Shown: piece by piece, positions 21,647 through 31,080 of the stretch
How the letters are laid out: each line of letters starts with the position of its first letter
How positions within the stretch are numbered: the first letter of the stretch is position 1
Origin: Farysia itapuensis
Taxonomy: Eukaryota; Basidiomycota; Ustilaginomycetes; Ustilaginales; Ustilaginaceae
Length of the DNA stretch: 64,000 nucleotides
Assembly: GCA_023212645.1 (NCBI GenBank)
Contig: JALBYC010000010.1
Span: forward strand, 124,001 to 188,000
Direction of reading: 5' to 3'
The notes under the pieces: model-generated
Told to the model about the DNA's origin: nothing
The model's input: only the letters and a program-made list of their open reading frames with translations
Databases searched by the model: none
Made by a program: the position numbers and the translations under genes

Positions 21647-22244
21647 TTGGCCGCTCCCGCTTACATTGGTCGCACGGCAATGTCAATTTTGTATTTTACT
21701 TGAACGCATCAACCTTCGCGGCAAGACGGCTGTGACATGTCGAGAGTCAAAAAGCCAAAGTATGTGTATGTAGCTAAAAGAACATTCCTACCGACAGAGT
21801 ATCGAAGATCGATTGCACTCAATTTGCAACGAGGGTCTAGAGCGGCAACGGCAAGTGGGCGCTGGTTGAGCAAAGTATGGGTGTTGTCACAACATTGCTT
21901 GCGCGTGCGGTGCTTGTATTGCCGCGGATGGCCGATAGATTGGTGGTGGACATCAGAAAGCGAGATGAAGGAGCCGGCCAAGCGGGTCCGTCCGCGGGGG
22001 TTAGTTGCGAGCTTAGTGCTAGGGTTCAGCCGGCGTGCTTGACCAAACGGAACCTTTGTCCGCGCCTACAGCTCCACTGACCGGATGAAGCAGACGGCCT
22101 TCCTGAGCGCAGATCGATCCTCCACTACTGCTCTTTGACCAACTATGGCAAAGATGACAATCACGTTTCCACTCAGACTGTGATCTTTTTACGTCTGCTG
22201 CTCTTGACTGCGCAGCTACGCAGGGCAGACGTGCTGCGACACAC
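21647..22244. other. Intergenic region upstream of the seven-TM gene
   Basis: About 600 bp between two plus-strand genes. It holds the mrp21 3' UTR and the seven-TM gene promoter. Nothing else recognisable on either strand. Confidence 0.55.
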
Positions 22245-23267
22245 ATGGATTTGAACACATCACTTCAGAATTGGGACAGTCATACCACTGCCATGCTGTT
22301 CGGAGTCATATTGGGAGGTGAGATCATACCCCAGCTCTTTACATTCCATACAGGTCACTGATAGCAAAGTACAGAGTTCTTTTCCTACCTGGCATTCGAT
22401 ATACGCCTCGTCAAGGCCATTGTGAGAAGGCGAGCGTTGAAGCCACTGCCATGCGCCTACCTGTTCGCGAGGTATTCAATGACCTGTGGCGTGACGATGG
22501 TTGCAACCGTGACGGCGCAGTCGCGTGCTGGTAAACATGTCAACGTCAGAGCCGTGCACTGGGTACGTGCCATCCTGCTGCCTTTCAGTCTGACGGCCAC
22601 GTCAGCCATCTTGGGGTTTCGTGCAATCGTGCTGCACTATGATCGTCACACGTGCATCACCGTCATCATATACCTGCTCCTGGCCGCCGAGCTTTCCGGC
22701 GGACTCATGGTCCTATGCTTCGCCATGGTCAGAGCCGGCGAACACGATCAGTATCTGACAGAGTCGCTGCCCGGCATGTGGGTGATTGCGCCCTTGGGAA
22801 TTGGCATGTTAATCGACACGGTAGTGTGCATGCTCGTCGTGCTGCCCATCCTATGCCGTACCGAGCTGCCCAAAGCGGGAGAGGTCAGACACCTCCTCCT
22901 ATCCGACGCCCTCTTCTTTGGCATCACCTCCTTTCTGGCCAAGACTCTCGCCATAAGCTTCAGCCTGGTGGAAGAGTGTCGGGTCTTTGACCGGTTTGTG
23001 GTGATTCGGTTACAGATCGTTGTCTGCACCATCTTTGCATGCCGAATCTTTCGGGGACAGGAAGTGTTCCTGCGCGAACATCAGGATCAAGCAGCTAACC
23101 CATCGCTCGATGCCCACATTCGTGCCTCGGGCGGAGCCAATGCTGTTCCTACAGAACCGCCCGCTGAGCTAGACGACGATTCGCCTGCAATTAGCCCGTG
23201 TCAGTGGCGGCAGAGCTGCCTTCACGAACACGCCTCCTGTGGACGACCTGTTGACCTTACGGCCTGA
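22245..23267 (+). CDS. Seven-transmembrane protein of unknown function
   Basis: Two exons, 22245-22317 and 22375-23267, joined across a 57-bp intron (22318-22374, gtgaga...tacag, branch-like cactgat). The frame is continuous and the product has 321 residues. Splicing creates the first membrane segment (AMLFGVILGEFFSYLAF). Hydrophobic segments follow at YLFARYSMTCGVTMVATVTA, ILLPFSLTATSAILGF, CITVIIYLLLAAELSGGLMV, WVIAPLGIGMLIDTVVCMLV, LFFGITSFLAKTLAISF and RLQIVVCTIFACRIF, seven in all, with an acidic hydrophilic tail of about 65 residues. The layout resembles the large families of orphan seven-TM proteins in basidiomycetes. I do not recognise a named family. It has no signal peptide. A further intron near the 3' end cannot be excluded. 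Confidence 0.68.
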
Positions 23268-23777
23268 GCTCGTGCCGGCCAACTCTGCAACAACATCAGC
23301 ACAACGGCGCCTTTTTACACGGCATCCTGGTGCTGGACTCCGCGGAGTGCTGCATAGTGATGGGCGTCGATCTTTGGTTGATTTTTGCCCTGGACCCTGC
23401 AATGGGAACGGCTTGCGAGAAATACGCCGAGATAGATACGGCAGAGAGCATTGGCAGGCAGGACGCGCATAAACGGGCGCTGCCATGCGACCACTCTCGT
23501 GCAGCAAATAAGGCCGAGTCGGACCGCATGCCTGCACTCAAGAGAGGCCCCCGCAATACCGACGCTTACCCTTGCCCTCAAAGGCTGTGTGTGCGCCCCC
23601 TCACCATCCGCCCCACAAGTCGAGGTAGCACCACCGCATTTCTTTGCTCATCGTCTAATCGCAATCTGGAAAATCAAAATTGATTCGCTTACGGCTCTTA
23701 CGACCGATTCGCGCCGAATTCTCACCTCTCCTCTCTCTCTGTCTGTCCTGTGTGGAGAGCGCCAGGAGGGACGTGAA

Positions 23778-23882
23778 ATGACAGATCTCGCCTCGTGGAG
23801 GGATTTTTTGTTGGCGGCTCTCGACGCCCAATTCCCGCTCCGCCCGCGTCTGGTGCCTGTGAGAGCGAATCGTCCTGCATAG
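23778..23882 (+). promoter_or_regulatory. Candidate upstream ORF (34 codons) in the leader of the Zn2Cys6 gene
   Basis: ATG at 23778 opens a 34-codon frame ending at TAG 23880-23882, well before the main ATG at 24038. It counts as a uORF only if transcription starts upstream of 23778, which the sequence does not show. Confidence 0.3.
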
Positions 23883-23998
23883 TCCGTCCGTCATCTCCCC
23901 CATTGTCTTCTTTCCGCCGGGATCCTCGCCTGTTCCAGCATACTTTCTTCTTTCCTCCGCCGCGTGCAACCTTTACTTCTCCCTCTTTAACGGCCTCC

Positions 23999-24013
23999 AT
24001 GTCCACAAGATAG
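23999..24013 (+). promoter_or_regulatory. Candidate minimal uORF (Met-Ser-Thr-Arg-stop)
   Basis: A four-codon frame whose stop lies 24 bp before the main ATG at 24038. Given the position it is almost surely within the mRNA leader and could reduce initiation on the transcription-factor frame. Confidence 0.45.
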
Positions 24014-24037
24014 CGACTTGACCGCACCAGTGGCAGT

Positions 24038-27000
24038 ATGAAGAACGAAGACTCTCTCGCGCACCAGGACGACACTGTCGGAGTGGGAGGTACTCCGTCA
24101 AGCAGTACCCTGGGCACACCTGTTGCTCGCGCTATCAAACGGAAAGAATCCGGCGAACACAGCGAGTCCAGTCCTGATCGTGGCACTCCTGATTCTTCAA
24201 AGGACCCAAAACTCGCTGCTGCTGCTGCTGCTGCTGGGAAACGTACAAAGACTGCGCGGGCTTGTGACTCGTGTCGCCGCAAGAAAATCCGCTGCGATGT
24301 CCAGGATGATGGCGAGCCGGTGGTTGGATCTCTCAACAACGGCAACGGCGGGCTGATATGCGCGCATTGCAGACAGTATGGATTCGAATGTACCTTCTTT
24401 TTACCCATTACAGAGACTAGGTTTAAGAAGAAGCACCAGAGGGAAGCGGAAGAGGCGGCAGCTGCTGCTGCTGCTGCTTCGTCATCGTCTCAGCCAAACA
24501 AGAGCACTATACCGAGCTTTATGCCGTTTGCAACACAGGCTTCGCATCCTTACGCCAACCCGAATCCGCAGCTCCGACACACTTTGTCTCAAGAATGGCC
24601 AAAGAGAATGGCTACGCAGCAAATGCCTCAGTTCTTGCCGCAGATGCAGGGACAATACCAGCTACAGCAGCAACGACACCAGCAGCAACTCCTTCAGCAT
24701 CATCTGGCAAGACAGCAGCAACAGCAACAACAACAACAACATCAACACCAGTCACACGCACGTCCATCAACCTATGACGTGCAAGCAAATGCACGACAGC
24801 ATCTCGCAACATCTGCATCAGCTCCCAATCTGTCTGGCTCTTCTTCAACGCGCAGCTCACCCGGCACGCCACCGCCAGACACTCGCGTTCTAGGCCCGAC
24901 GTCGATCGCGTATATCGTCCACTCTACTGCCTTTGTGCCAGGAGCAGCAATCGAAGCTCACGACATTAAGCACAATCAGACCTTCGAAGTCGGCGCTAGC
25001 GGAGATGGCATCATTCGCTTTCACAAAGCACGCAAGCAGATTGGCACTGAGGCAAATGCTGAAGGCGAAGACGACGAGGTGACCCGCATACCAGACTCAA
25101 TCAAAGGCCGCCTCGCCGGCGACGTAGCAGAGAAGCTTGTCAACACCTACTTCGAAAAGATTGCCACCCTCTTTCCGGTCGTCACCAAGTCAGAGTTTCT
25201 GCATTTGTCGCCACCGCCGCCTCTCTTGCTCTATGCTATCTGCGGAGTAGCTGCGCTTAGCCGTGAGGTACCAAAGGAAGTGCTGGGTGCTGTCAAGATG
25301 ACCATCAACGCGCTGTTTCGCGAGAACGACTTCTTGTCCAGCTCTAACTCGGTCACCGTGCGGGCTTTGCTTGTCATGAGTCTACATTCAGACCTGCATG
25401 GTCCCACAGCTTTGCAGAGCGGATCACGCTGTTGGAACCGCACAGGCTGCGCTATCCGAATGGCGCAGGATTTGGGTCTGCATCGCGACGCCAGTGGTAA
25501 AGATGATCTTAGTCAGGACACTTTTTTCCTCGAGCAGAAGCGTCGTATCTGGGGATGCTGTGTGACCGCGGACCGTATTCAAAGTATATCCCTCGGTCAT
25601 CCTCTCATGATTGACCTGACCGACTGCGATGTCCGACTACCCTCGCCCTTCGAAGTGTTACGTTCCGCTAACGACTTGCACACTGACGCCAATACCGACC
25701 GCCCCTTTGCTTTCAACACTGAAATGCTCAAGCTCACGATTCTGTTTGGTCGGGTGATGAAGACCATCTACAGCCCAACTGGCTTGATGAATGCCACTGA
25801 CCTGGAAATCACCTCGTTGCTCCGCGATATCGACGGTTGGAAAGCTTCGCTGCCCACAGAGCTCGTCTTCCAGGGGCCCGAATCTAGTCCCTCGGCTGGC
25901 ATCCTGCATGTCGGGTTTGCGTGTCTCATGATGCTCTTCTTCCGCGTCTTCATGCGCATCTCTTACATCTGTCCGACACACCTCAAATTCAGTTTGACGA
26001 TTGAACGGATGAGCTCGCTCATCCAGCACTCTTCCGATGCGATCTCCTGGGTCGACAACAATGCCTTCTACCTCGACACGATGCAAATTGTCTCGTACTG
26101 CCTTGTGTCGTGCGCCACGGTGCAGTATCACGCCTGGATTCGACGAGGTGACCAGAACGCACAGGTCCAGCTGCGCAAGCTCAACGAGGTGATGAGCAGG
26201 TATCGCAGCGAAGAAGACGCCGCAGACGACTCTAGCATGCGTGCCAAGGCGGCTAGTGTGATCGCCCTACTCTGCGATAGTGCCGGCGGGGTCTATGCAA
26301 ACACGCCGTCCAGCGGCACGCTCAATCCCACTGCAGGCGTGACCAATCGCAAGTCCAAAGAGACCGTGCGCGGGATCGTCTTCCGCCCTGACGCGTCGCG
26401 GCCGGGCGGCGGGGTGTATGTCACCGCTGATCAGAGCCAATTTCTGCGCGACTTGCCGCAGGGCACAATTATTCTGCAGGAGACGCAGGATGGGAGCCGG
26501 ATCCCCGCGCTTGTCCGCACGGGCAACGAACAGAACGGTGGATGGCAGACTTTTGAGCAGTTCCGTGCAGCCATGCTCGGCATGTCTAAGGACGGTACCG
26601 ATGCGGCGGTTCCCAATCTGGATTTCTCCATGCTCAACGCGCCCATGACCGGACAGCATGGGATGTCGGGCGCGCCGTCAACGAATGGCTCTGATGGTGC
26701 TGGCCATGCTCATTCTGGACTGCCGTTTGCCTCTTCCGCCTCGACCAATGGTGTGAATGGCGACTTGTCCGCGCCGCCTCCTGGTTCCAACCTTGTGCAT
26801 CTAGGTGGCGATGTGTGGCAGGACGCAGAGGGTAGACCAGTGACACGGTCTGGGTCACGGCTTGTGACTATGGTTCCCGTGAACCCCGGTTCGTCCAACT
26901 CGGGAAGTGCAGCAGCGGCAGCAGCGTTCTCCGAAATCAACTTCCCACCTCCCTCGGACGGAACCCAGCTCTCTGTCACCCGCAACGCCATCATGCCGGA

Positions 27001-27346
27001 CAATCCCAACTTTAACTTCAACCCGCATCTCAACAACGCCTACTGGGCGCCTGCTGAGCTGCTCTTCGACTCGAACCAGGCCAACGGCAGCAGCGCTGCC
27101 AATGGAATTCTGGCAGACGGCATCGACCCTGGAATGTTGGACGGTCTGCCTGGTGCGCCGCTCGACTTTGCCAATTGGGATGCCTACTTTAGCAAGATCA
27201 ACGCAAACAGTCAAAACACCCCTGCAGATCTGTCAGGACTCCACGCCATGTCCGACAACCAGACGGATCACGCAAATGGAAACGCAGCTTTCGCAACCAC
27301 GCCCTTTGGCATCGAAGCAGAAATGATGGACGCCGGCAATTTTTAA
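24038..27346 (+). CDS. Zn2Cys6 transcription factor with expanded zinc-cluster loop
   Basis: 1102-residue fungal binuclear-cluster regulator, nuclear. The cluster is at about residues 77-116 (RACDSCRRKKIRC...CAHCRQYGFEC), with spacing C-x2-C-x6-C-x21-C-x2-C-x6-C. The 21-residue loop between Cys3 and Cys4 is much longer than the usual 5-9. It is followed by a basic helix (RFKKKHQREAEEA), then Ala and Gln runs (CAG/CAA tract near 24708-24745). The fungal_trans middle homology domain starts near residue 365 (YFEKIATLFPVVTKSEFLHL). It contains the conserved CWNRTGCAIRMAQDLGLHRD and RRIWGCCVTADR motifs. The C-terminal 300 residues are Gly/Asn/Ser-rich. Overall it resembles the XlnR-like group, but the regulon cannot be assigned. 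No intron; short uORFs precede the start. Confidence 0.88.
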   Translation: MKNEDSLAHQDDTVGVGGTPSSSTLGTPVARAIKRKESGEHSESSPDRGTPDSSKDPKLAAAAAAAGKRTKTARACDSCRRKKIRCDVQDDGEPVVGSLNNGNGGLICAHCRQYGFECTFFLPITETRFKKKHQREAEEAAAAAAAASSSSQPNKSTIPSFMPFATQASHPYANPNPQLRHTLSQEWPKRMATQQMPQFLPQMQGQYQLQQQRHQQQLLQHHLARQQQQQQQQQHQHQSHARPSTYDVQANARQHLATSASAPNLSGSSSTRSSPGTPPPDTRVLGPTSIAYIVHSTAFVPGAAIEAHDIKHNQTFEVGASGDGIIRFHKARKQIGTEANAEGEDDEVTRIPDSIKGRLAGDVAEKLVNTYFEKIATLFPVVTKSEFLHLSPPPPLLLYAICGVAALSREVPKEVLGAVKMTINALFRENDFLSSSNSVTVRALLVMSLHSDLHGPTALQSGSRCWNRTGCAIRMAQDLGLHRDASGKDDLSQDTFFLEQKRRIWGCCVTADRIQSISLGHPLMIDLTDCDVRLPSPFEVLRSANDLHTDANTDRPFAFNTEMLKLTILFGRVMKTIYSPTGLMNATDLEITSLLRDIDGWKASLPTELVFQGPESSPSAGILHVGFACLMMLFFRVFMRISYICPTHLKFSLTIERMSSLIQHSSDAISWVDNNAFYLDTMQIVSYCLVSCATVQYHAWIRRGDQNAQVQLRKLNEVMSRYRSEEDAADDSSMRAKAASVIALLCDSAGGVYANTPSSGTLNPTAGVTNRKSKETVRGIVFRPDASRPGGGVYVTADQSQFLRDLPQGTIILQETQDGSRIPALVRTGNEQNGGWQTFEQFRAAMLGMSKDGTDAAVPNLDFSMLNAPMTGQHGMSGAPSTNGSDGAGHAHSGLPFASSASTNGVNGDLSAPPPGSNLVHLGGDVWQDAEGRPVTRSGSRLVTMVPVNPGSSNSGSAAAAAAFSEINFPPPSDGTQLSVTRNAIMPDNPNFNFNPHLNNAYWAPAELLFDSNQANGSSAANGILADGIDPGMLDGLPGAPLDFANWDAYFSKINANSQNTPADLSGLHAMSDNQTDHANGNAAFATTPFGIEAEMMDAGNF
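24708..24745 (+). repeat. Polyglutamine CAG/CAA tract in the Zn2Cys6 gene
   Basis: A run of mixed CAG and CAA codons encoding mostly Gln, directly after another Gln-rich stretch (24660-24700). Mixed codons make it less slippage-prone than the pure CAG tract at 8559. Confidence 0.8.
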
Positions 27347-27459
27347 GCGCTAAGGAAACAACTTCGCTAGACTCATGTGTATTCGTAAAGACGCAATGTA
27401 TCAGTGGGGAAAATGGGACTAGTTTGAACAATAAGAAAGCCTCAAGTTTGGCGTACGTT

Positions 27460-29148
27460 CTAGAAGATGGTTTGGGAGGAGGCGTACGGCGAGCGCTTGC
27501 GAAGTTGCTTGCCGTAGAAAAGCAGCACGAACGGCACGAATGCTAGCGCTAAAGCTGCAAAGCCAAGCAAGCTCGATGCCCACGGATAGGTGAGATTGCG
27601 ATACACTACGATCAACAAGAGTCGGTATCCGAACAGCACTTAACCACCCGGGTTTGGTACTTACTTCTTTCCGCAATCAATGGGAATGCTGAGAAGAACA
27701 AAAGCAAAGTTAAACATCAGCGACCCGATTTTTCTTGCCTTAGCGCAGTAAGAACTTACCTGTAGCGAGAATGTTGCGAAGGAAACTTTGCGCGGCGATG
27801 GCGGACGAACTGTACGAGCCGTAGCAGTCGGCTAGATAGTCCAAGATGCAGATCTGAGACGCAACAATGTTAGCAAGAGCATGAGATGAATCGTTCTAGC
27901 GTTGCTCTTACGTAAACCATATATAGACCTGTCATTATGAACGCAGTGCCGATCTGAGGTACGATCCATGGGATGGAGTTGGGCATGGCGGTCCAAGCGA
28001 AGATGAAGAACCCGACTGTGAAGATCACGGCGCCTACACATGCTTCAGGCAAGCGTTCTTCGGGCGCTCGCGTTGGCGTGCGATACCGCAGAACGCACAT
28101 GTGCAGGGAGAAGCCAATCAAGGTTCCGACGGCGATGCCGACAAAGGAGGCGCCTCGCGTCTTGTGCGCGTGATCAAAACCGTACGGCGCGAAAACCAGT
28201 GGGACAGCCTCGAGAAACAAGTACAGTGTTCCCCAGGCAAATGCAATCCACGTACTGAGGGCCAAAGTGATAGGCTCGGTAGCGAGAAAGTAGAGTGGCC
28301 GCAACGCTGATCGCACCAAAGCCTGTTTCATTGCCTGGAACTTTGTCGTTGGTGGCGGAGAGGTCTTGATCCTCGCTGCAGTCTGTTTGAGCAGCTTTCT
28401 TGCTTCTGGAGGCAGCGTTTCCTCGCGAAAGTAAAGTGCGATAAGCGCAGCTGACGGCACGGCCAGCATGAGCAGCGTCCAGAATATCCACCGCCATGAG
28501 ACTGAACCGCCCGCCCAAGTAAAGGCAATTAGGCCTAAGGGCGTGCCTAGCAGTGCTGAAGCCGCAAACAAAGACATGGGCAGCGATCGCTCATCTTTCT
28601 CCCACAGGTCAGATAGTGTTCCACCGACCATGGTCGAACCGACAGACCCGGCTGCTCCGCACAAGAAGCGCGAGACGAGTACAGTCTGCACATTGCGGGC
28701 CAGAGCATTGGGCAGGAAGAAGAGAAAGAAGATGGCATACGATGCAATGTAGACCGGTTGTCGGCCGTACGCTTCGCCCAAGGGCGTCAAAAAGAGTGGA
28801 AAGACGCTGCACGAGATTGTGAAGCTGTTGTTCTCACGTCAGTCACAGCGGAGGGCGAAGATCACGAAACGGAGATACGTACAAGGAAATGCCGCTCACC
28901 GCTAGTAAGTTCGATGTGTGCAAGTCGGTCGTCATTTGCTCGACCGCTTGTGAGTACGCAGAAGCGGCGACGGAGACAAGGCAGGACATGTAGCACGCTG
29001 TCAATGTTGCCCCCCACTTGCGACGACGGCTCCAAAGATGTGGATTTTTGGGGTTCGTGGCCCAGTCAAGCGCATCGTTGTTTGCCTCCAGTGTCGACTC
29101 AACCGAAGTCTCCGTCACCTCTGCTGATGATCGCTTCTTCGGCTTCAT
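27460..29148 (-). CDS. MFS transporter, DHA1-like (five exons)
   Basis: Plasma-membrane major-facilitator proton antiporter of the DHA1 drug/polyamine group. The exons on the minus strand are 29148-28883, 28824-27912, 27853-27760, 27688-27665 (only 24 nt) and 27605-27460. Introns are 58, 58, 71 and 59 bp, all GT-AG. The joined frame has 1443 nt, giving 480 residues. Splicing rebuilds family motifs: AVSGISFFTISCSVFPLF, then TPLGEAYGRQPVY (MFS motif A position), and LADCYGSYSSSAIAAQSFLR. The end has FPLIAERMY and a last membrane helix, SLLGFAALALAFVPFVLLFYG. The start is ATG 29148; upstream in-frame sequence has only TTG. The cytosolic N-terminus carries NPKNPHLWSRRRKW, typical of DHA1. Substrate unknown. 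Confidence 0.86.
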
Positions 29149-29513
29149 CGGTCGGCAATTGAGATTGTGCAGTCCAGCCCCTCTCCAGCTTCGGCCATTG
29201 CTAGAATGATGTTTGAGATTCAAGATGGCTCCCTCGCTTAGCTAGAAGTCCAGTCCACTAGTGCGAAATATCGTGAGCGAACTTCGGTGGCACACACAGA
29301 GCAGGAGAGAATCCTCTTTGCTTCTCAAACTGTTAACAATCTGACTGGGCTACATCAATCTGCTCATTCTGCTTTGTGCTCAGTCTACCATCGACCCAGG
29401 TTTCAGCTATGTTTGCTCTACTCCGTCTGGACTGTGATGGCGGACAGACGGCTGTCTGCAAATCAAATTTGAAATTCAGCTTTGTTGGCGTGTGTTCTGA
29501 CATTGACGCCGAG
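29149..29513. other. Intergenic region upstream of the MFS gene
   Basis: About 365 bp between the MFS start codon and the stop of the next minus-strand gene. No gene or clear promoter element recognised. Confidence 0.55.
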
Positions 29514-30706
29514 CTATAGGACGTTCTTGATGTCCCTGACGACACGTTTAGTGCCGCGCACGATCTGCTCGACGCGGTGAAAGTGACCACTCTGACCACG
29601 ACGGTATCGGTGATGGTCATGACAGACGCAATCACAGGTGCTAGACTTGCCTTTTGCATCCGCCTGGGATGGACCCGCGGGCAGGCTGACTGTAGAGCCT
29701 GACTTGAAGCAATCGCATGAGCATTCAATCGAAGCACAAGAGGATGTACGGGATAGGGATTTCGGCGTTGAGCAGCCAGGGATAGATGATGCAGAGTCAA
29801 TACTCATGCTTCTTGCGGGCGAAGCAGTACCTGGTGGTAGAGAGCAACAGTGCAAGACCTTGTCTGCGCTACCCAGCTTGTGACCGCACGAATGATCGGG
29901 TATGCGCTGCATGGCGGCTACGCTAGGGTCAGAGCTGAACAGCTCTCCTGTGGAGGTATACTGCGGAGGAATGTACGATACCGTGCTCGAGAAGGAAGAC
30001 GTCGACGGTGTCGGCGAGGAAGGACGTTCAAGTGGAGTAGTGGGACTTGGTGCGGCCTTCGAAGTTCCGCCTACTGTACTCAGAACCGAGTTTGTGCAAG
30101 TTGTGGCCGCCTGCTTGACCGAAGAGACTGCAACGTTGCAGACACCAACTGCCTGTTCAGATATCAGCGCCGACACTGAGTCCAGCAAGGAAGAAGACTG
30201 CTCAACAACAGGTCGTTGCGTTATTGTAGAAGGGGTCGGCGTGGCATCGTCTGCTGGCGCTGTCTCGGCAGGTGGCACCCCTGGCCCAGCGCTGGAAAGC
30301 AAGCTTCCTAGAGCGCTCAACATCGATGCCCCCGAGCTAAGTATGGTCTCAGCCATACCCGTGGACGGTCCCGTCGGCCCTGGAAGTGGCTCTGTAGTTG
30401 ACGGCAGAGCACACTGAGAGTCAGAGAGTGGCATGGTGCCCGACTCGTTGGACACATTGGTCTTGTCGGTCAACACATCCTTTTTGGCTCTTCTACCGAG
30501 ACGCATGTCTGAAGCTTGTTTGGAGGATGTAGAAGTCCTGTTCTCGGTAATATGGACTGACTCTGCCTTGAGAGTCGTATCTTTGGAGATAGGAGCTTGT
30601 ACACGAATCAAAGGTCAGATCATGGCAAGTACAAGAGAAAAACCTTTTGAGACTTACCAGGAGGTCCAAACATGAATTCGGCCGTGAGACCTCGTAGAAC
30701 ACTCAT
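29514..30706 (-). CDS. Unknown Cys-rich low-complexity protein (two exons)
   Basis: Exon 1 is 30706-30658 (ATG AGT GTT...) and exon 2 is 30595-29514. The 62-bp intron (30596-30657) has gtaagt...acaag borders. The joined frame is 1131 nt, 376 residues, beginning MSVLRGLTAEFMFGPPAPIS. The middle is Ser/Thr/Pro/Ala-rich and probably disordered. The C-terminal third holds a dense Cys/His group (HSCGHK, HCC, SSCASIECSCDCF, STCDCVCHDHH) and a basic tail (HFHRVEQIVRGTKRVVRDIKNVL). The Cys/His spacing could bind metal, but it matches no zinc-finger class I know. There is no signal peptide or membrane segment. Divergent from the TMEM184 gene across 374 bp. Function unknown. Confidence 0.7.
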
Positions 30707-31080
30707 GCCCGGGATCTAACCTACATGAAGGGATGGACGATGGTAGGTGGGGTGACGAATTTCAGTCGAGTGGGAGGGAGATTTATGCCTGCCCCTGACG
30801 AGGTAAGCGACACACGCACGACCGAGCTGTCAAACAACACAACTGCATGAATCAAAGGTGTTGTTCTCGAAATCACAGAATAGACATTTTACCGATCTCA
30901 CAGAGTATAACTGAGCATTTTTCTCGACTTTGGCCCAGTGAGCATTGGGTGATTTGGGTCACGTCACCGGTCCGACCCTTCTTTTCGAGCATCGACAATC
31001 TACAGCAGACCTGGTCTTCGTCAAGGTAGCATCGCCTCTTCAAGAGGTCGCAACCGGCTGCTAGCGCCTTCCAGCCTATA
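30707..31080. other. Divergent promoter region, Cys-rich protein and TMEM184 genes
   Basis: 374 bp between divergent start codons. I see no TATA box, repeat or RNA gene. Confidence 0.55.

Larger units (their letters stand above)
23268..24037. other. Upstream region and probable long 5' leader of the Zn2Cys6 gene at 24038
   Basis: About 770 bp with no supported gene. The last 300 bp are pyrimidine-rich (a ctctcctctctctctgtctg stretch near 23728-23750) and carry two short upstream open frames, listed separately. Confidence 0.6.
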
